Assembly: GCA_028456385.1 (NCBI GenBank)
Contig: JALNQF010000057.1
Coordinates: forward strand, 161,435-225,434
DNA length: 64,000 nt
Origin: Ophiosphaerella korrae
Taxonomy: Eukaryota; Ascomycota; Dothideomycetes; Pleosporales; Phaeosphaeriaceae
Direction: 5' to 3'
Shown: positions 22,037 to 33,402 of the stretch, piece after piece
How the letters are laid out: every line of letters begins with the position of its first letter
Position numbering within the stretch: position 1 is the stretch's first letter
Position numbers and translations under genes: made by a program
The notes under the pieces: model-generated
What the model was told of the DNA's origin: nothing
Database searches by the model: none
Seen by the model: the letters and a program-made list of their open reading frames with translations, nothing else

Positions 22037-22929
22037 CTTCAAGTGTAGGTGGGAGACAACGAGGCCATTTCAGGGAACGGAGTACAGGCTGAAGAATGGC
22101 AGATGATTTAAAGTCTCCTATCTTTGCGGATGTTTATGTAGCAAAGCTGGAAGTAAAGCACCCTTTGACAGTCCGCACTGGTTTCGCCAAGAGCGCTACC
22201 AGCGTACAACCTACCGTAGCAGATCATACACGAGGTTATGAAAGAGCTGCTGCAAATGGCGCTGCGCCTGTTGAGGCTACACCAGATGAAGCTACACCAG
22301 ATGAAGCTACATCAGAGGCATCACAAAAACTGATGTCGCGCGGCCGCAGCGCCAAGCCTCCATGAAAATATAAGTAGCACAAGTTACTCACATGCATCTA
22401 ATTACTACAGCTCAAAGAAATCTCGTAACAATAGCCACTGTAGGTGGCTGTACAGCCTCATTTTGCTGAAGTCGTGATACTTGCTTGGTGGCTCACTACG
22501 CGACGTGACTCGTGATGCCACGCACGGCTTGGTCTCGCTAGCTTGCTCTTGTAGCCACGATAATCATCGTCACTCAGTCAACCTCACAACTTCACAACAT
22601 ACCTTTCTACCCGTCGCTCTAGAATTTGAGTCGCTCGGTATACCGGAGACGAAAATTTCGGAAGAGAAGCAGCGCCCTATCGAACATGGTCGCATTCGAG
22701 AGGCTCGATGTTTGGTAAATGAAGCCACGCCGAGCCAGTTAACTGCAATGGTGAGGAACAACCCTGCTGCAGACATCTCTGAAGTCCTGAGCCAAGAGGC
22801 GACATCATATTTCCGCCTTGTTGAGGAGCTTGCTGTGTCATTCAACTCTTCGGCATCGAACAATGAGACAATCAGGGTTGAGCCGTTGAGCCCCCACCTT
22901 CCTTCACGACAGGATTGCTGGATCTACCG
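22037..22929. other. Intergenic stretch with unassigned frames
   Basis: A plus-strand frame at 22096-22365 contains an E-A-T-P-D-E-A-T-P-D repeat. Another, at 22481-22951, is rich in Glu/Arg/Ala and runs into the start of the kinase-like pseudogene. Neither shows a known domain, and I cannot decide whether the second is a former first exon of that gene. Confidence 0.35.
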
Positions 22930-23865
22930 ATGGGCGACTCTGCCAAACTGATTCACCCTCTCGGTCACTCAATTTTAAATCTAGCGCATGCGACCCAAGA
23001 GTATGAGGAATCCCCTGGATATGTATCCGAAGGAATGGCCGCAAAACTCAATAGGGTCATAGGGGGCGGAGAAATCCTGTTTCAACTCCACCATACCTTC
23101 GTCATCGGTCTTGGGTCTAGTCATGTGGTCAAGATTACGCTGTCTCTTGATACCGACCACATCGATAACACATAGTACCTTGCTACCTATGTTCCAGAGC
23201 TTCCAATCCCTCGCTGCTTAGGTACACTAGGTAGTGGCCGGGGGACGTACCTGTTCATGTCTCGAGCATCAGGCTCCACCCTTGAGAGTATCTAGCCAGA
23301 ACTCTTCACAAAACAGAAACTGTCGGTACAAGAACAGCTTAATTGTCTTTTCCGACTCCTTCGCACCCAATCCTCGGTGGACTCCGAGTCACGCGTACGC
23401 CTAGGGAGCTTCATATCTGGCGTTTACAAGGACGTAAGGAGGGTGCAGCGTGTTAGCTCTGAAAATATACGAATAGAAGCAGACTTCAACAACTTCCTTG
23501 TCTACGACCCCAATAAAACCGTAACGCCGTGGATTAAAATGGTTCGTTCCTTCATGAAGGACAATCATCGCATAGCAATGACTCATGGTGACTTGCACCC
23601 GCGAAATATTATGGTCACTTTGCAGACGAATGAATCTCATACGGTGCGGGGAGAGATAGCAAAGACGAGTGGAAAGGACATTATAGTGTCATCGATCATT
23701 GACTGGAAGGCTGCAGGGTGGTATTGAGAATGCGTCAAAGCTTTAAATAATTTAGACGTCCGAGGCCCCGTGCGTGACTGGATTGACTTTCTCCCAGCCG
23801 ATGCTATCGGATCTTTTCCCATGGAATTCTCCATCGGCCATCTTCTCGACAGGTCGCTTGGATAA
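22930..23865 (+). pseudogene. Aminoglycoside-phosphotransferase-fold kinase pseudogene
   Basis: One reading frame family covers the whole APH/choline-kinase-like fold. An N-terminal piece is G-D-S-A-K-L-I-H-P-L-G-H, followed by V-x-K-I-T, V-P-E-L-P-I-P-R-C-L-G, then the Brenner motif M-T-H-G-D-L-H-P-R-N-I-M near 23578-23613, and the metal-binding I-I-D-W-K-A-A-G-W-Y. The end is D-W-I-D-F-L-P. Interruptions are a TAG at about 23173 (after I-D-N-T), a TAG at about 23293 where the family has Trp (before P-E-L) and a TGA at 23725 after G-W-Y. Each fits one C:G to T:A change. The catalytic motifs are preserved, so inactivation looks recent. Ancestral substrate is unknown. Confidence 0.8.
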
Positions 23866-24184
23866 CAGGTGGAATGAGATGTCTTGAGAACTGTTCTGGC
23901 AGACGACGATGCGTGTAGCGAATTATGGGGTAGGGGCTACTAAACTGCCCTCATTAAGAGGATAAGAACCTATACATAGCCTCCTGGGAGTAGTAGCTGG
24001 TAGATTTCCCCATCACAGATGTGCACGTATTATTAGGCATTGGTCACTTGAATAACATCCTTTTGACGTTTTGACAGCAATTGCGTCATTTTCGTACTTT
24101 TTTTTTTCTCGCTGTGCAGATACATCATTGCCCTAGTTTGGGTGCTAGAATCCGACCACAAACCTCCTCTATTCACCCGCCGGT
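23866..24184. other. Short spacer between tail-to-tail genes
   Basis: No gene or structured element is seen. It contains a T-rich patch at 24098-24108. Confidence 0.4.
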
Positions 24185-25075
24185 TCATTCCATAGAATTG
24201 ATACGAGCGAGGAATCGATGAATATCATCCATCTCATCGGGGACCTTGAACCAATGCCCTTCCATTTCCGCACCTGAATACTCCTTCCACTCTACCGTCA
24301 GTCCAGCTTGAGTGAGAATGCGCACTGCCTGTCGCCCGAGCGCTACGTCTACGTATGCGTCGTCCACACCATGGCCGATGAAAACCAGAGGCGGGCTGCG
24401 GGGGTTTTGGCTAACATTGCTTATCTCGGGAATTGTTCTTGCTGCCATCATCTGTTCCACAAACAAATCAAACTCTGATTCATGGGGTTCACCGGGGGCC
24501 TGATGCCCTGCGAGTGCACGCTCAATGTTGGTGGCAAATGGAAGCCATGTACTCGCCACCACAACTGCGCCTGGCCTTATTGCTGAATTTCGCTGGCAGA
24601 GAAGGGTCCATAGTCCTACTGCGCCTCCCTGGCTCATCCCTCCGAGTACTAGTCTCTGCGAATTTCCACCTAAACGTTCAACCTCCTCTTCCATTATACC
24701 GGTGATGTGGTTCACCGAATCTCTAATGCCGCTGACTTGAAGATCTTGGCGCGCGGTGGTGTCGGTTAAGGAATGTGCCTCAAACCAGGCGGGTATGTCT
24801 TCTTGAAAAGCGGTGCTCCACAACTGCTGAGATGATGGGAAGACCCAGCGCCATCCGGGTAGTTTTTCACACATTCGGCTTTTATCAGACAGCGTGGATG
24901 TGAAAAATTCTTCTACGAATTCTTCCCCGGTACTGCTACGGCCATGTAGCATTATAGCCGTGTGCGTATGTTCAGACTGGGGTTCAATGATGTGGGTCGT
25001 GCCAAAAGGCCGAGTCTCAGGTCCCCGATCCGATTCGGCCTCGGTTCCGGCCATTTGGTTTGTGGTGCTTGACAT
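24185..25075 (-). CDS. Acyl-protein thioesterase / carboxylesterase-like alpha/beta hydrolase
   Basis: A single exon of 296 residues is read on the minus strand. After a 35-residue polar leader comes I-M-L-H-G-R-S-S-T-G, the oxyanion strand typical of acyl-protein thioesterases. The nucleophile elbow G-G-M-S-Q-G-G is near residue 145. A catalytic Asp lies in H-G-V-D-D-A-Y and the His in E-G-H-W-F. The family (APT1/LYPLA) removes acyl groups from protein cysteines or hydrolyses lysophospholipids and small esters in the cytosol. Compared with the usual 230 residues it is longer because of the leader and an insert near 195-225 (F-V-E-Q-M-M). All catalytic residues are present, so activity is expected; physiological substrate is unknown. 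Confidence 0.9.
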   Translation of the reverse strand: MSSTTNQMAGTEAESDRGPETRPFGTTHIIEPQSEHTHTAIMLHGRSSTGEEFVEEFFTSTLSDKSRMCEKLPGWRWVFPSSQQLWSTAFQEDIPAWFEAHSLTDTTARQDLQVSGIRDSVNHITGIMEEEVERLGGNSQRLVLGGMSQGGAVGLWTLLCQRNSAIRPGAVVVASTWLPFATNIERALAGHQAPGEPHESEFDLFVEQMMAARTIPEISNVSQNPRSPPLVFIGHGVDDAYVDVALGRQAVRILTQAGLTVEWKEYSGAEMEGHWFKVPDEMDDIHRFLARINSME

Positions 25076-27235
25076 AGGAGTGTCGAACTGCTGATTTAGA
25101 TTAGTTGTTTAGCACAGGAAGACCTATCCTGGATCTATGCGGCAAGCACTGTGGGGCCGCCACTCGCTTACTTCGCGGCACCGCGTGGGTGATTGGTTAT
25201 GTGCACGTGCCGTCCGAGTGATTGTAACCCGTGCTGCGGAGTACAGCCTCCTCAATTTCGGCACCCTATAAAGAAACCTCAAATTTATGGTGGCGGAGAA
25301 GGTATTTGCTCCTCCTTCAGGTTCAATTCCTACTCCGATCTTAATTACTCAAATCTACTGGAGTTTACGTTTTAGACATCACCAACAGATATTATAGGTA
25401 TCGTGCCGGGTTACCCTTGATGTGTATACACTACTCGACACAGCAAATTTGATTAACTGCTCGTTAGTCTAGAAACCCTCAGTAGGCATGCGAAAGCTAT
25501 CGATAATTCCCCAAAACTGCAGTTAGCGGCAGGGTGGGTTCTGTCAGCCACGATAGCCTACTGTGGCTATAGGGGTGCCCTGCCTCCAGGCGGGTCGGTA
25601 TATATATCACTCCTTCCATGGAATCAATACAACACGATTCACACATGTTCCGTTCATAGTCCTACTGACCGGTTCAAGCGAGCATGTGGCACAGAACGGC
25701 CGCAAGATTGACTCGCTCCAAGCTAGCGTCCTACACTATACGCCCCCATAGACGAACAGACATCGCAGTACTGCCGCTGTTGAAACAGGACTTCATCGCA
25801 GCCTGCGCACGTTTTGCGTTTCATACGTTTCAACTTGAGAGGCAGTGAACGCTTCGCGTTGCCAAGAGCCTATCTTTTGACCTAATTCGCTTTTGATTGA
25901 ATTGTAGCGCTTCGTGAACATCGGGAAGGGTCATGTAGTCTCTAGTATTAGCCAGTCGCGTAGCTACCATTTAAGCGCCCAGGTTCATAGCGAGGCATAC
26001 TAAGCTGGAATTCTCAAGCGCGCGGTTCAAACTCGCCGCCGACAAAGCTACTTAGTATGAGAGCAGCTATAAGTACCCGATATAACTGCAGTCTCTAGCT
26101 TTATCCTAAATACAAACCATCCATTCAATCATCGCTCAAGATTACCTACGCAATATACAATCACGTCTTCTGTTAATGTATACATCGCCACCTACAAAAC
26201 CGACCGACACACGGGATCCAAAGCACCGGGCCACCTTCACCAGTTCGCAACGACAGCAGTGCCACCCTGCAAGTCGGAGACGACAAACAGGGCACTGGCT
26301 ACTCCGTTGAAAAAGCCAACGTACAACAAGCCAGCCACAGAAACCCTCTCAGCACGATGAATCCATCCGCCGTCGGCGCCATCTCGTCCTCAAACTACGA
26401 TCAAGCCACTTCCACCATCCGAGATACACCCCGTTGACAACACCAGCATTACATGGAACTGCCAAGCGTGGGCCCTTGATGCCCAGATATTCCAGTGGGG
26501 TTCCTCGAGCCAAGGTAGACATTCAAGGTAAGAGACAGTACTGACAATAAGGCTTGTGCAGCGAGCAAGACTAGGGAGGTCCATCGCTAGTGAGGCGGCA
26601 TGGCAAGACGGGGTTGTGGGCGATTGGGCGCCCGACGTCCCTTCTGTAGGTCTAGGGCACCCTTCCTTATACGGTAATATACTGCGGGGCAGGGAATAGT
26701 TGGTGCTCCGGTGGGCTGGTTGCCTAAGTTGACGAGGTACTTGATCCCCTATATATATATATATATATATATAACCCAGATAGAGCCCCCATCCCTTGTA
26801 ATACGGTAGTCTTTTCCATATCGCTCCCGAGCTTGAGGATCGCGCCTAGTTTGCTCTATTACGGTTGTAAGCCCGGCTTTTCTATGTACCCATGGCTAGA
26901 ATAAAAGAGGCTAGCGATCCCAAGCTTAGTTATCTTACCTTCTATTAGAGGATAGGTATAGCAGCGAGCTGGAGAGCGATGGTAGAAGTGAGGGAGGAGT
27001 ATAGATTAAGTGCTAACTCCTATTGAATTAGGCGCAGCCCTCTCTTTATACCCGTAGGTGCGGTGCTAGGGTAATGGTAGGGCTGCACCAGCATTTCGTG
27101 TAGGGTTCTTTACCTAGGCCTTGAGCATGCCAACCATGCCAGGTCCAGCACCTCCATCGCTCTATCCCAGTCCCAGAAATCCCGCCGCCACGCACCGCAC
27201 CAGATCCCAAATACATCATACAACCCCAACCCCTA
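25076..27235. other. Long intergenic stretch, probably transposon debris
   Basis: No coding region can be supported. The segment 26600-27060 has the look of a degraded retroelement end (compositional shift, a (TA)n run, scattered short G-rich blocks), but I could not find paired terminal repeats. The part near 27140-27235 is C-rich and forms the downstream flank of the antiporter pseudogene. Confidence 0.35.
26750..26773. repeat. (TA)n microsatellite
   Basis: Twelve or so TA dinucleotides in a row. Confidence 0.9.
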
Positions 27236-28640
27236 CTACTCTTCATCGTCCTCCTCCCCCACCCCAAAAACCATCCCCCCTAAACCCTCCCTCTCCCCCC
27301 CGATAAGCGGCGCCCGTTCTCCCTCCCCCCTCAAAAAGTGCCCAAAAACACTAATCGCCAGCGTGCTCGCCCCATGAACGGCAATACTCCCCAGCACAAC
27401 AAAGCACACAAGCGGCCAGACCAAGTCAACGGCCAGCTGGCGGCGCGGCGCTAGGTCGTGCGGCGGGACGGGAAGCGGCAAGGAGGTATCAGTCTCGAGG
27501 TGTGCGCGGGCTTCGAGAGCGAGGAATAAGGCGCCGACGCCCATGGGGGCCGAAGTGGCCGGTGAAAAGGGCTTCAGTGGGAGAGTGGATTGCCGGGAGG
27601 AAGTGGGTGGTGTAGAGGGCGAGGACGAGAGCCAGGAAGGCGAGTAGGCGCGGTGGGGACAGCGGGGACAGAGAAAATTCGGACCAGGGGATGAGGGCGC
27701 CGAAGGCGATAAAGAAGGCGGAGTTGAGGATGAGGTCGATTACCACAGGCAGCTGCGTCTTGTCGGTGGGCGAGTTCCCGTTGTGCGAAAAGGCACGGCC
27801 GGCGCAGAAGGCGACGAGGAAGTCGTCTACGCCGAGGGTGGACGCGAGGCCGATGGAGAAGGTGGCGAGGAGGAGGTAGAAGGCGAGGGAGGAGGCTTTG
27901 CCCATATAGTGCCTTGTGTGGGAGAATTTGAACAGCTTGTTGAAGAGGAAGCCGAGGCCGAGGCCGAGGGCGATGCCCAGCGTGCATTGGTAGAGGATGG
28001 TGGTGAGGAATCAGTTGGTGAAGACGCTGGTGAGGAGGTTGAGGCCAAGGTAGAGGAAGGGAAAGGAGACGCCCGTCGTTGCAGCCGCTTTCCGCGCTGA
28101 GGAGGTTGCGGATTCGTTTGGGGACTCTGGTGCTGAATTGGCTGTTTGATAGGACTGATGCGGCGAGGACGGGGTCTGTGGGCGTGAGGCAGGCTGATAT
28201 GGTCAATGCGGTTGCGATATCTGTCTTGAAGATAACTACGATGAAGCCTGCGCGCAGATGAGCCAGCCTGCAGTCATGACGGGACCTAATAGGACGAGCA
28301 AGGCTCGCCATTTCTGGGCAAAATATCCATCAGGAAGCTCTAGCCCCACAGCAAAACATTGGATCCCAACGATAAGCCGAGTCATTTCCTGAATGATGTT
28401 GTCACCAAAACCTTAGGACAAAGTCAGTTGTCGTCCTCGTTGTCATTACAGATTCGACTCACCCCATTTATGCGGGCTGATGAGATTGAGTCCGCGTGGG
28501 CCAGTAGCAATTCCAAAAACAGTTGCGATAGGTGGCTCAGAGAGATGCAGCCGGTTTCTAATCATCAATGAGAATAAGGCGTATAGCATAAGAAACGACG
28601 TGAGGGTTAGATAGGTGAGATGTGGAGGAGTCGGCTCCAA
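27236..28640 (-). pseudogene. NHA-type Na+/H+ antiporter, disrupted
   Basis: The N-terminal exon (28640-about 28465) reads P-P-H-L-T-Y-L and R-N-R-L-H-L-S-E-P-P, then G-x-x-x-G-P-R-G. A GT-AG intron at about 28464-28410 is followed by I-V-G-I-Q-C-F-A-V-G-L-E-L-P. The ion-binding core T-P-T-D-P-V-L-A is at about 28165, and A-E-S-G-C-N-D-G at about 28085. Further helices follow to an acidic C terminus at 27236. The protein needs four repairs: a 2-nt shift in a CGCG run near 28255, a 1-nt shift in a GGG run at about 28070, a TGA for Trp at about 28010, and a 1-nt shift in a CCC run near 27545. NHA antiporters export Na+/K+ at the plasma membrane. The usual long cytoplasmic tail is short here. 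Confidence 0.8.
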
Positions 28641-29325
28641 TTGCTCCCAAGCCCATGATGGACTCTTATCTAGAGGTGCTTTGAAATTGTGAAGATTGTT
28701 TTGAAGAAAATTCCAGATGCTTGGACACAGGTTTGTTGGTTGTGTAAACTACGAGCTGCTGACGTAGGAGAGATGCGCTATGCAATCAAAGTGATCGAAC
28801 CCAAACGAGACAGAAATACAAGAAGACAGCGGATGAAAGAAACGCAAAGAAAATACCTGGGCCCCTGGGCTGGGCAAGTGCTGATCTTGCGAGATTTGCG
28901 ATGATCGATGACGATGTTCTCTTAGAGGTAGCCATGGACTTACGCTAATACATATTTAGATACAACCAGTCAGTGATTGGTCAGATAACATGCCATCACA
29001 TCCGAATACAGTTCTTTGTGATGATACCGTCCGGGATCATGGGATAGACCATGGAAGATGAATCACTGCTACTCTCGTTAATGTGGCAATAGGCTCTCGA
29101 GCATGCGTGGTGAGCAGAAATATAATTCTGCAGGCTGCTAACAGTTAAATCAATGGACCGTCCTGCTCTTGTGTGTAGAAATGACAAAAACGCCGCACCC
29201 GCTCAGTTATGCAACCCAATTTGATGGATGTCCGAACGCAGCTGGGTCTACTAAAAATACATGCGTTATTACACCCAAGCCAAAAAAAAAAAAAAAAAAA
29301 AAAAGCAATATGAAATAGCCCTCCA
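28641..29325. other. Spacer with a 23-nt poly-A run
   Basis: No gene is seen. The segment includes a homopolymer A run at 29282-29304 just beyond the ORMDL stop codon. This may be a retro-insertion tail or simple slippage. Confidence 0.45.
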
Positions 29326-29998
29326 CTATGCGTCGTCCGGAGGGGAGTTGAAGAAAGCGAATCGTATCCTGTGCAGCTGGGCAAGTTAGCAGTGAGACAA
29401 ATTTGCGTGGCGAAGACGTACCGAAGGTAGCTTGGGGACGACGACGGCGAGAGTCGCCAGGCAGTTGACGATAAAATATGTCGAGTCGTAATGGGTGTAA
29501 TGGGTGCTAATCAGGAACAGCAAGATGGGCACGGTGAGCAAGAATTTCTTTGCTGGCGTGTACTGATCCCCGTTGTCGATCTGCTCCCACATGTTCAGGT
29601 TGTCAAAGGCGCCGGCGTTGAAGTCAAAGGGCACACCGCGGACGTAGTGGAACATGAGGTAGGAGCCCGCCATGTACGAGAGGTTGACCAGGGTCCACGA
29701 TGTTTCTTGCGAAATGCCGGGCATGATATCAAACAGGATTTTGCCAAGAAAGATCAGGACGAAGTGGATTGCCCACGCACCTGGGGACGTGTCAGCTGTG
29801 TTCTTGTTGGATTGCCCCGTACGCTGAGCTGCCGATATTCCTGTTCAGGACCCATCACTCACCCTTTGCGTTGACCCACTCGGCATTGAGATTGGGCAGG
29901 GCGGACTGGTCGCTGAGCTGCTCCAGCGACTCGGGCGGCTCCTTGTAGACAATACTACTACTACGTCGTCTTCTAGCCTCCTTTGCCTCGAGCGACAT
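29326..29998 (-). CDS. ORM1: ORMDL family protein, regulator of serine palmitoyltransferase
   Basis: Exons 29998-29863, 29780-29422 and 29376-29326 join in frame to 181 residues, with GT-AG introns of 82 and 45 nt. The N terminus is polar with R-R-R-R-S-S-S, the Ser stretch phosphorylated by Ypk1-type kinases in yeast Orm proteins. The conserved ORMDL body follows: N-A-E-W-V-N-A-K-G-A-W, L-I-F-L-G-K-I-L-F-D, T-W-T-like S-W-T-L-V-N-L-S-Y, F-H-Y-V-R-G-V-P-F, W-E-Q-I-D-N-G-D-Q-Y-T and T-H-Y-T-H-Y-D. ORM proteins sit in the ER membrane with four short helices, bind serine palmitoyltransferase and hold back sphingolipid synthesis. The gene is divergent from IEC3 with 671 bp between starts. Confidence 0.97.
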
Positions 29999-30669
29999 GG
30001 TGCCGGCAGGAGAGGGATTGAGATGGCGGGGCCGCGGGTCGCCGGCGAAGCTCAAGCGAGAGGTGCGGTTGAGGAGTATGGGTGACAGTTTGGCGGTATT
30101 GGGAGGGGGGGATGGCTGGAGCCGGTGCAGACGGCGGGGGGAGACGGATGAGATGAGCGAGCAATACTCAGATCAGCAAGGTTGGCTGTGCTGGTCTGCC
30201 TGCGGTGGAGGGGAGGGAAGGGCAAAGTTGACAAGGAGCTGCTAGCGGCGTGGCGGATGGTTCAGGGTCTTATTGCATACGCAACACGCCCGGGACAGGC
30301 CGTGCGAGCCGCAGCGATTGAGCGAGCGGTGAAGGATAGGGATTGGGGATGGGCGATGGCAATGGCGGTATGGCGATGGCGGTATGGCGAAAGCGATTGT
30401 AATGGGGACACGGCCGGGAGAGGCTGCTGGCAGTGCGGGACTGGGGCAAGTGTGGTGTGAAGGCGGCGCTGTGGCAGGTGATATGGTCCCGGGCTCAGGA
30501 CTGGCCTGCCTGCCACGACCGCACAGGCCGCGTTCCAGACGTGAGTGTGAACGTGAACGAGGACGGGCTGCTCATTTGCACTGCACGCCTCACCACCAAC
30601 ACCAAAATATTCCCGCGGCCCTCTCCATCGCCAGCCCACGCATTCCTCCGCCTCACGCACCAGCGTCCC
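29999..30669. promoter_or_regulatory. Shared promoter region of ORMDL and IEC3
   Basis: This is the 671-bp gap between two divergent start codons. It is G-rich on the plus strand, with tandem ggcgatggcggtatggcgatggcggtatggcg-like repetition at about 30355-30390. No classical TATA element is evident. Confidence 0.55.
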
Positions 30670-31848
30670 ATGGCCTCGGACGCGCTGCCGCCGCCGCCGG
30701 CCCTGGAGGGCGAGCGTGCGACGGGCGCAAACACACACGCCGAGACTGGCGATGCGACACAGACACAGAAGCCACCGGTCAAGCGGTCATGGAGGTAAAC
30801 AGCCATGCACACTGCACCCCCCCTCCCCCTCCCCCCCGCCAGCAGTGCTAACCACGCCGCCAGGCGCAAGTACCGCAAGATGCGCCTCCAGTTCGACGAG
30901 GCCATGCTCGTGAGCAACCGCCTCATCACCGACGAGTGGAAGGCCGTGGGCACCGCGCGCCGCCTGGCCGAGGGCAACGACCAGCTGCTCGACATGCTGC
31001 TCGACATCAACCAGCAGACACGCGCCCCGACCCGTCTGCGCTTCAACCTCGACCCGCCCAGCGCGGCAGCCCCCGTCGACGGCCCTGGCCCTGAGGCTAT
31101 CCGCCAGCAGCTGCAGGAGCTCAGGGAGGCCGTCGCCAGCAGCGCCATCAGCCCCGAGGAGTACGCCGCCCGCGTCGACCACCTGCACAGCTCAGAGGCC
31201 ATCCGCCAGACCCTCAAGTCGCTGGCCAGCCTGGAGGCACGTGTGCCGCACACGACCCGCGCAGACCTGCCCGGCCACCCGCTGCGTGACATCGACCTGA
31301 GCGACCACGCGCCCGGCTACATGTCGCCCGCCCACGAGGAGGAGTTTCTCGCCGCCCTCGACCAGGTGCTTGCCGAGCCCGGCTTCGACCCATCGCAGCT
31401 CGAAGGCCGCCCCCTGCGCACCTCGGCCTCGCACCCGCCGCTCTCTGAAAAAGACCTCACCGTGCGCAACCCAGACAGCGTCTACAACTGGCTGCGCAAA
31501 CACCAGCCGCAAGTCTTCCTCCAGGACAAGGACGCCGCGCACCACGACCTCACCTCGGAGAAGCCGTCCGCCCCCAAGGCCAGCGCAAGCAGCCGCAAGA
31601 GCATCAAGCGCGAGCCTGCCATTGGAGGCGGCACCCCGGGCCCACGCGACCACGACGACGACGACTCAAATGCCGCTGTCGAGACGGGCGCCAAGGGCCG
31701 GAGGAAAACGGGGGGCGGCGACGACGACACGGCGTACCGGCCCAAGGGCGGCAGCAGCCGCCCGGCGAAGCGCAAGCGCGAAGACGGCGACACGCCCGCG
31801 CCAAAGGGGAAGAAGAAGAGCCGGACAAGCACAGCGGCCGCGACCTAG
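30670..31848 (+). CDS. IEC3: IEC3, INO80 chromatin-remodelling complex subunit
   Basis: Exons 30670-30794 and 30864-31848 give 369 residues; the intron is GT-AG, 69 nt and C-rich. The junction creates W-R-R-K-Y-R-K-M-R, the start of the Iec3 domain. The domain continues with F-D-E-A-M-x-x-S-N, A-R-R-L-A-E-x-N-D-Q-L-L-D-M-L-L-D-I-N and N-L-D in the first 110 residues. A helical middle part follows, then a W-L-R-K-H-Q-P-Q-V-F-L motif near residue 260. The tail is basic and disordered with K-R-K-R-E-D and K-G-K-K-K-S-R signals, consistent with nuclear location. IEC3 was described in fission yeast as an INO80 component. GC content is high across the gene. It converges on mS35 with 175 bp between stops. 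Confidence 0.9.
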
Positions 31849-32023
31849 TTTCACGCTGCGACGCCGTTTGCTGTCGGTGGACGTCTTTCATCACATGTAT
31901 TAGTAGTTTCACAGGGACGGCGGCGTTGCAAGGGTCAGATACCCCCCCGCCCAGATGAATTGAATGCCATGCATGCATTGCAACCGCTCTCTTCCTCCCG
32001 TGCCCAACACAGTATACACGCAG

Positions 32024-33119
32024 CTATCTCCTCCCCCCTTCCACCAGCACCGGCTCCTCCCGCGCCGCAAACGGCAAACTCGTCTCCACCACCGCCCTCC
32101 CGTCCACCATCTCCCCATTATTCACCCGCTCGTCCTCCAGCCGCGCACTCTCGGCGCGCTTCTCCGTCAGGTACTTCTTCCGCGCTGCCGTCAGCGCCCA
32201 CGCGGCGGGGAACTCGGCGCGCCTGCGCGGCACGTGGTGCCGGAAGTCGAACGGCACGTCGGCGAAGGTGTCGCCCGTCTGCGCCTCCTTGAGCAGCGCG
32301 GCGATTGTCTCGCCCAGGAACCGCTTGTTCTGCGCCTGCGTGTCGAAGGATTCGCACGAGAGCTTGATGATGGATGTGGACGGGTTGTAGCGCGGGCCGG
32401 CGAGCTTGATGAGCTTTGCGGCGGCGGCGGCGGGCAGGGCGAGGTCGGCTGGGTTGAATTGGACGACGACTTTGTTGGCGGCTGGGTGCGGGTCGTTCAG
32501 GTAGGACGTGTAGCGGAAGCGGAAGGGTTGCGCTGTCGTCGCGGGCTCGAACGGCTTCGCGAGTTCTGGCCCTTGGTCAGTGCCCCGTTTCCAACCCCCG
32601 TTTCCAGAGACAGGCGCGCCGGTTTACGTACGATGCAGCAGCGGCAACTCCCACGCCACCAGCCTATTGTACTCGCGCATCATCCTATGCTGGTTCAAAT
32701 TCTTGTGCCCCAAACTGGTCAAGTCGTCGCCAAAATAGTCCTCGTCCGGCCCCATGCTTTCCTCGCCCTCGGCCCAGAATCCGCTGGCTGCCTTGCGCTT
32801 GTCGAATTCTTCAAAGGCAAAGTCCTCGTCTTTTTGGAGGTCGAAGTCGGCGCCGATGGGGAGGCCGCGCTGGCCTTTGCGTAGCGCGTCGGAGACTGCG
32901 GCGGGATCGAGCGCTTTGAGGTCGAGGATGAGGCGTGCGAGCTGGGCCGCGGTTTCGGCGTCGTTGTTGGACGGGGGCGTGGTGGTGTCATTGTCGGATG
33001 GGCGTGGGGGAGTTGTGGAGAGGGCGCGGGGCCATTGGGCGTTTTGGCGAGGTGCGCGGCATTGTATTCGCGGGGTGCATTGGCGGGATTGCAGGAGCAA
33101 TCGGCGTGGTAATGTGGCC

Positions 33120-33121
<2 letters not shown>
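32024..33121 (-). CDS. RSM24: Mitochondrial small-subunit ribosomal protein mS35 (Rsm24)
   Basis: Exons 33121-32632 and 32565-32024 join in frame to 343 residues across a 66-nt GT-AG intron. The N terminus (A-T-L-P-R-R-L-L-L-Q-S-R) is Arg-rich without acidic residues, a typical matrix-targeting sequence. Diagnostic segments are H-R-M-M-R-E-Y-x-R-L-V-A-W-E-L-P-L-L, F-R-F-R-Y-T-S-Y-L, N-K-V-V-V-Q-F-N-P-A-D-L, L-A-G-P-R-Y-N-P and D-V-P-F-D-F-R-H-H. They belong to the mS35 family of the mitoribosomal small subunit. I start at the Met directly after the CA dinucleotide run, because the upstream in-frame extension is Thr-His repeats. Confidence 0.95.
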
Positions 33122-33167
<46 letters not shown>

Positions 33168-33402
33168 CTGGTTCGTGTGTCGTCGACTTTTCGCGTGGTT
33201 GGCTGTGCTTGGCGTGGAGGAGGCATTGTGTAGCCAATGGGAGACAGAGAGAGTCCGACCTCCGCCTTGCGCCCCCGTCTTTGCGCATTTCCTCCTTTGC
33301 ATTGTTGCTTGTGTTGCGAACATCTTGGACGACTTTATTTAGACTGGCTATTCCGTCTCTAGACTTGGTTCTTGTCGCTATTCATTTGTCGGGCTGCCCC
33401 TC
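33122..33402. promoter_or_regulatory. Shared mS35/ALG13 promoter with (TG)20 run
   Basis: The two start codons are divergent and 281 bp apart. A run of about 20 TG dinucleotides (33122-33161) begins at the very base before the mS35 start codon, so the mS35 leader ends in a long CA tract. Confidence 0.7.

Noticed and set aside
27783..28100. Gly/Glu-rich 105-codon frame opposite the antiporter
   Set aside because: Antisense shadow of the NHA pseudogene; low-complexity composition.
30495..31292. 265-codon frame antisense to IEC3
   Set aside because: It is a shadow of the GC-rich IEC3 coding strand; the plus strand shows a recognisable protein.
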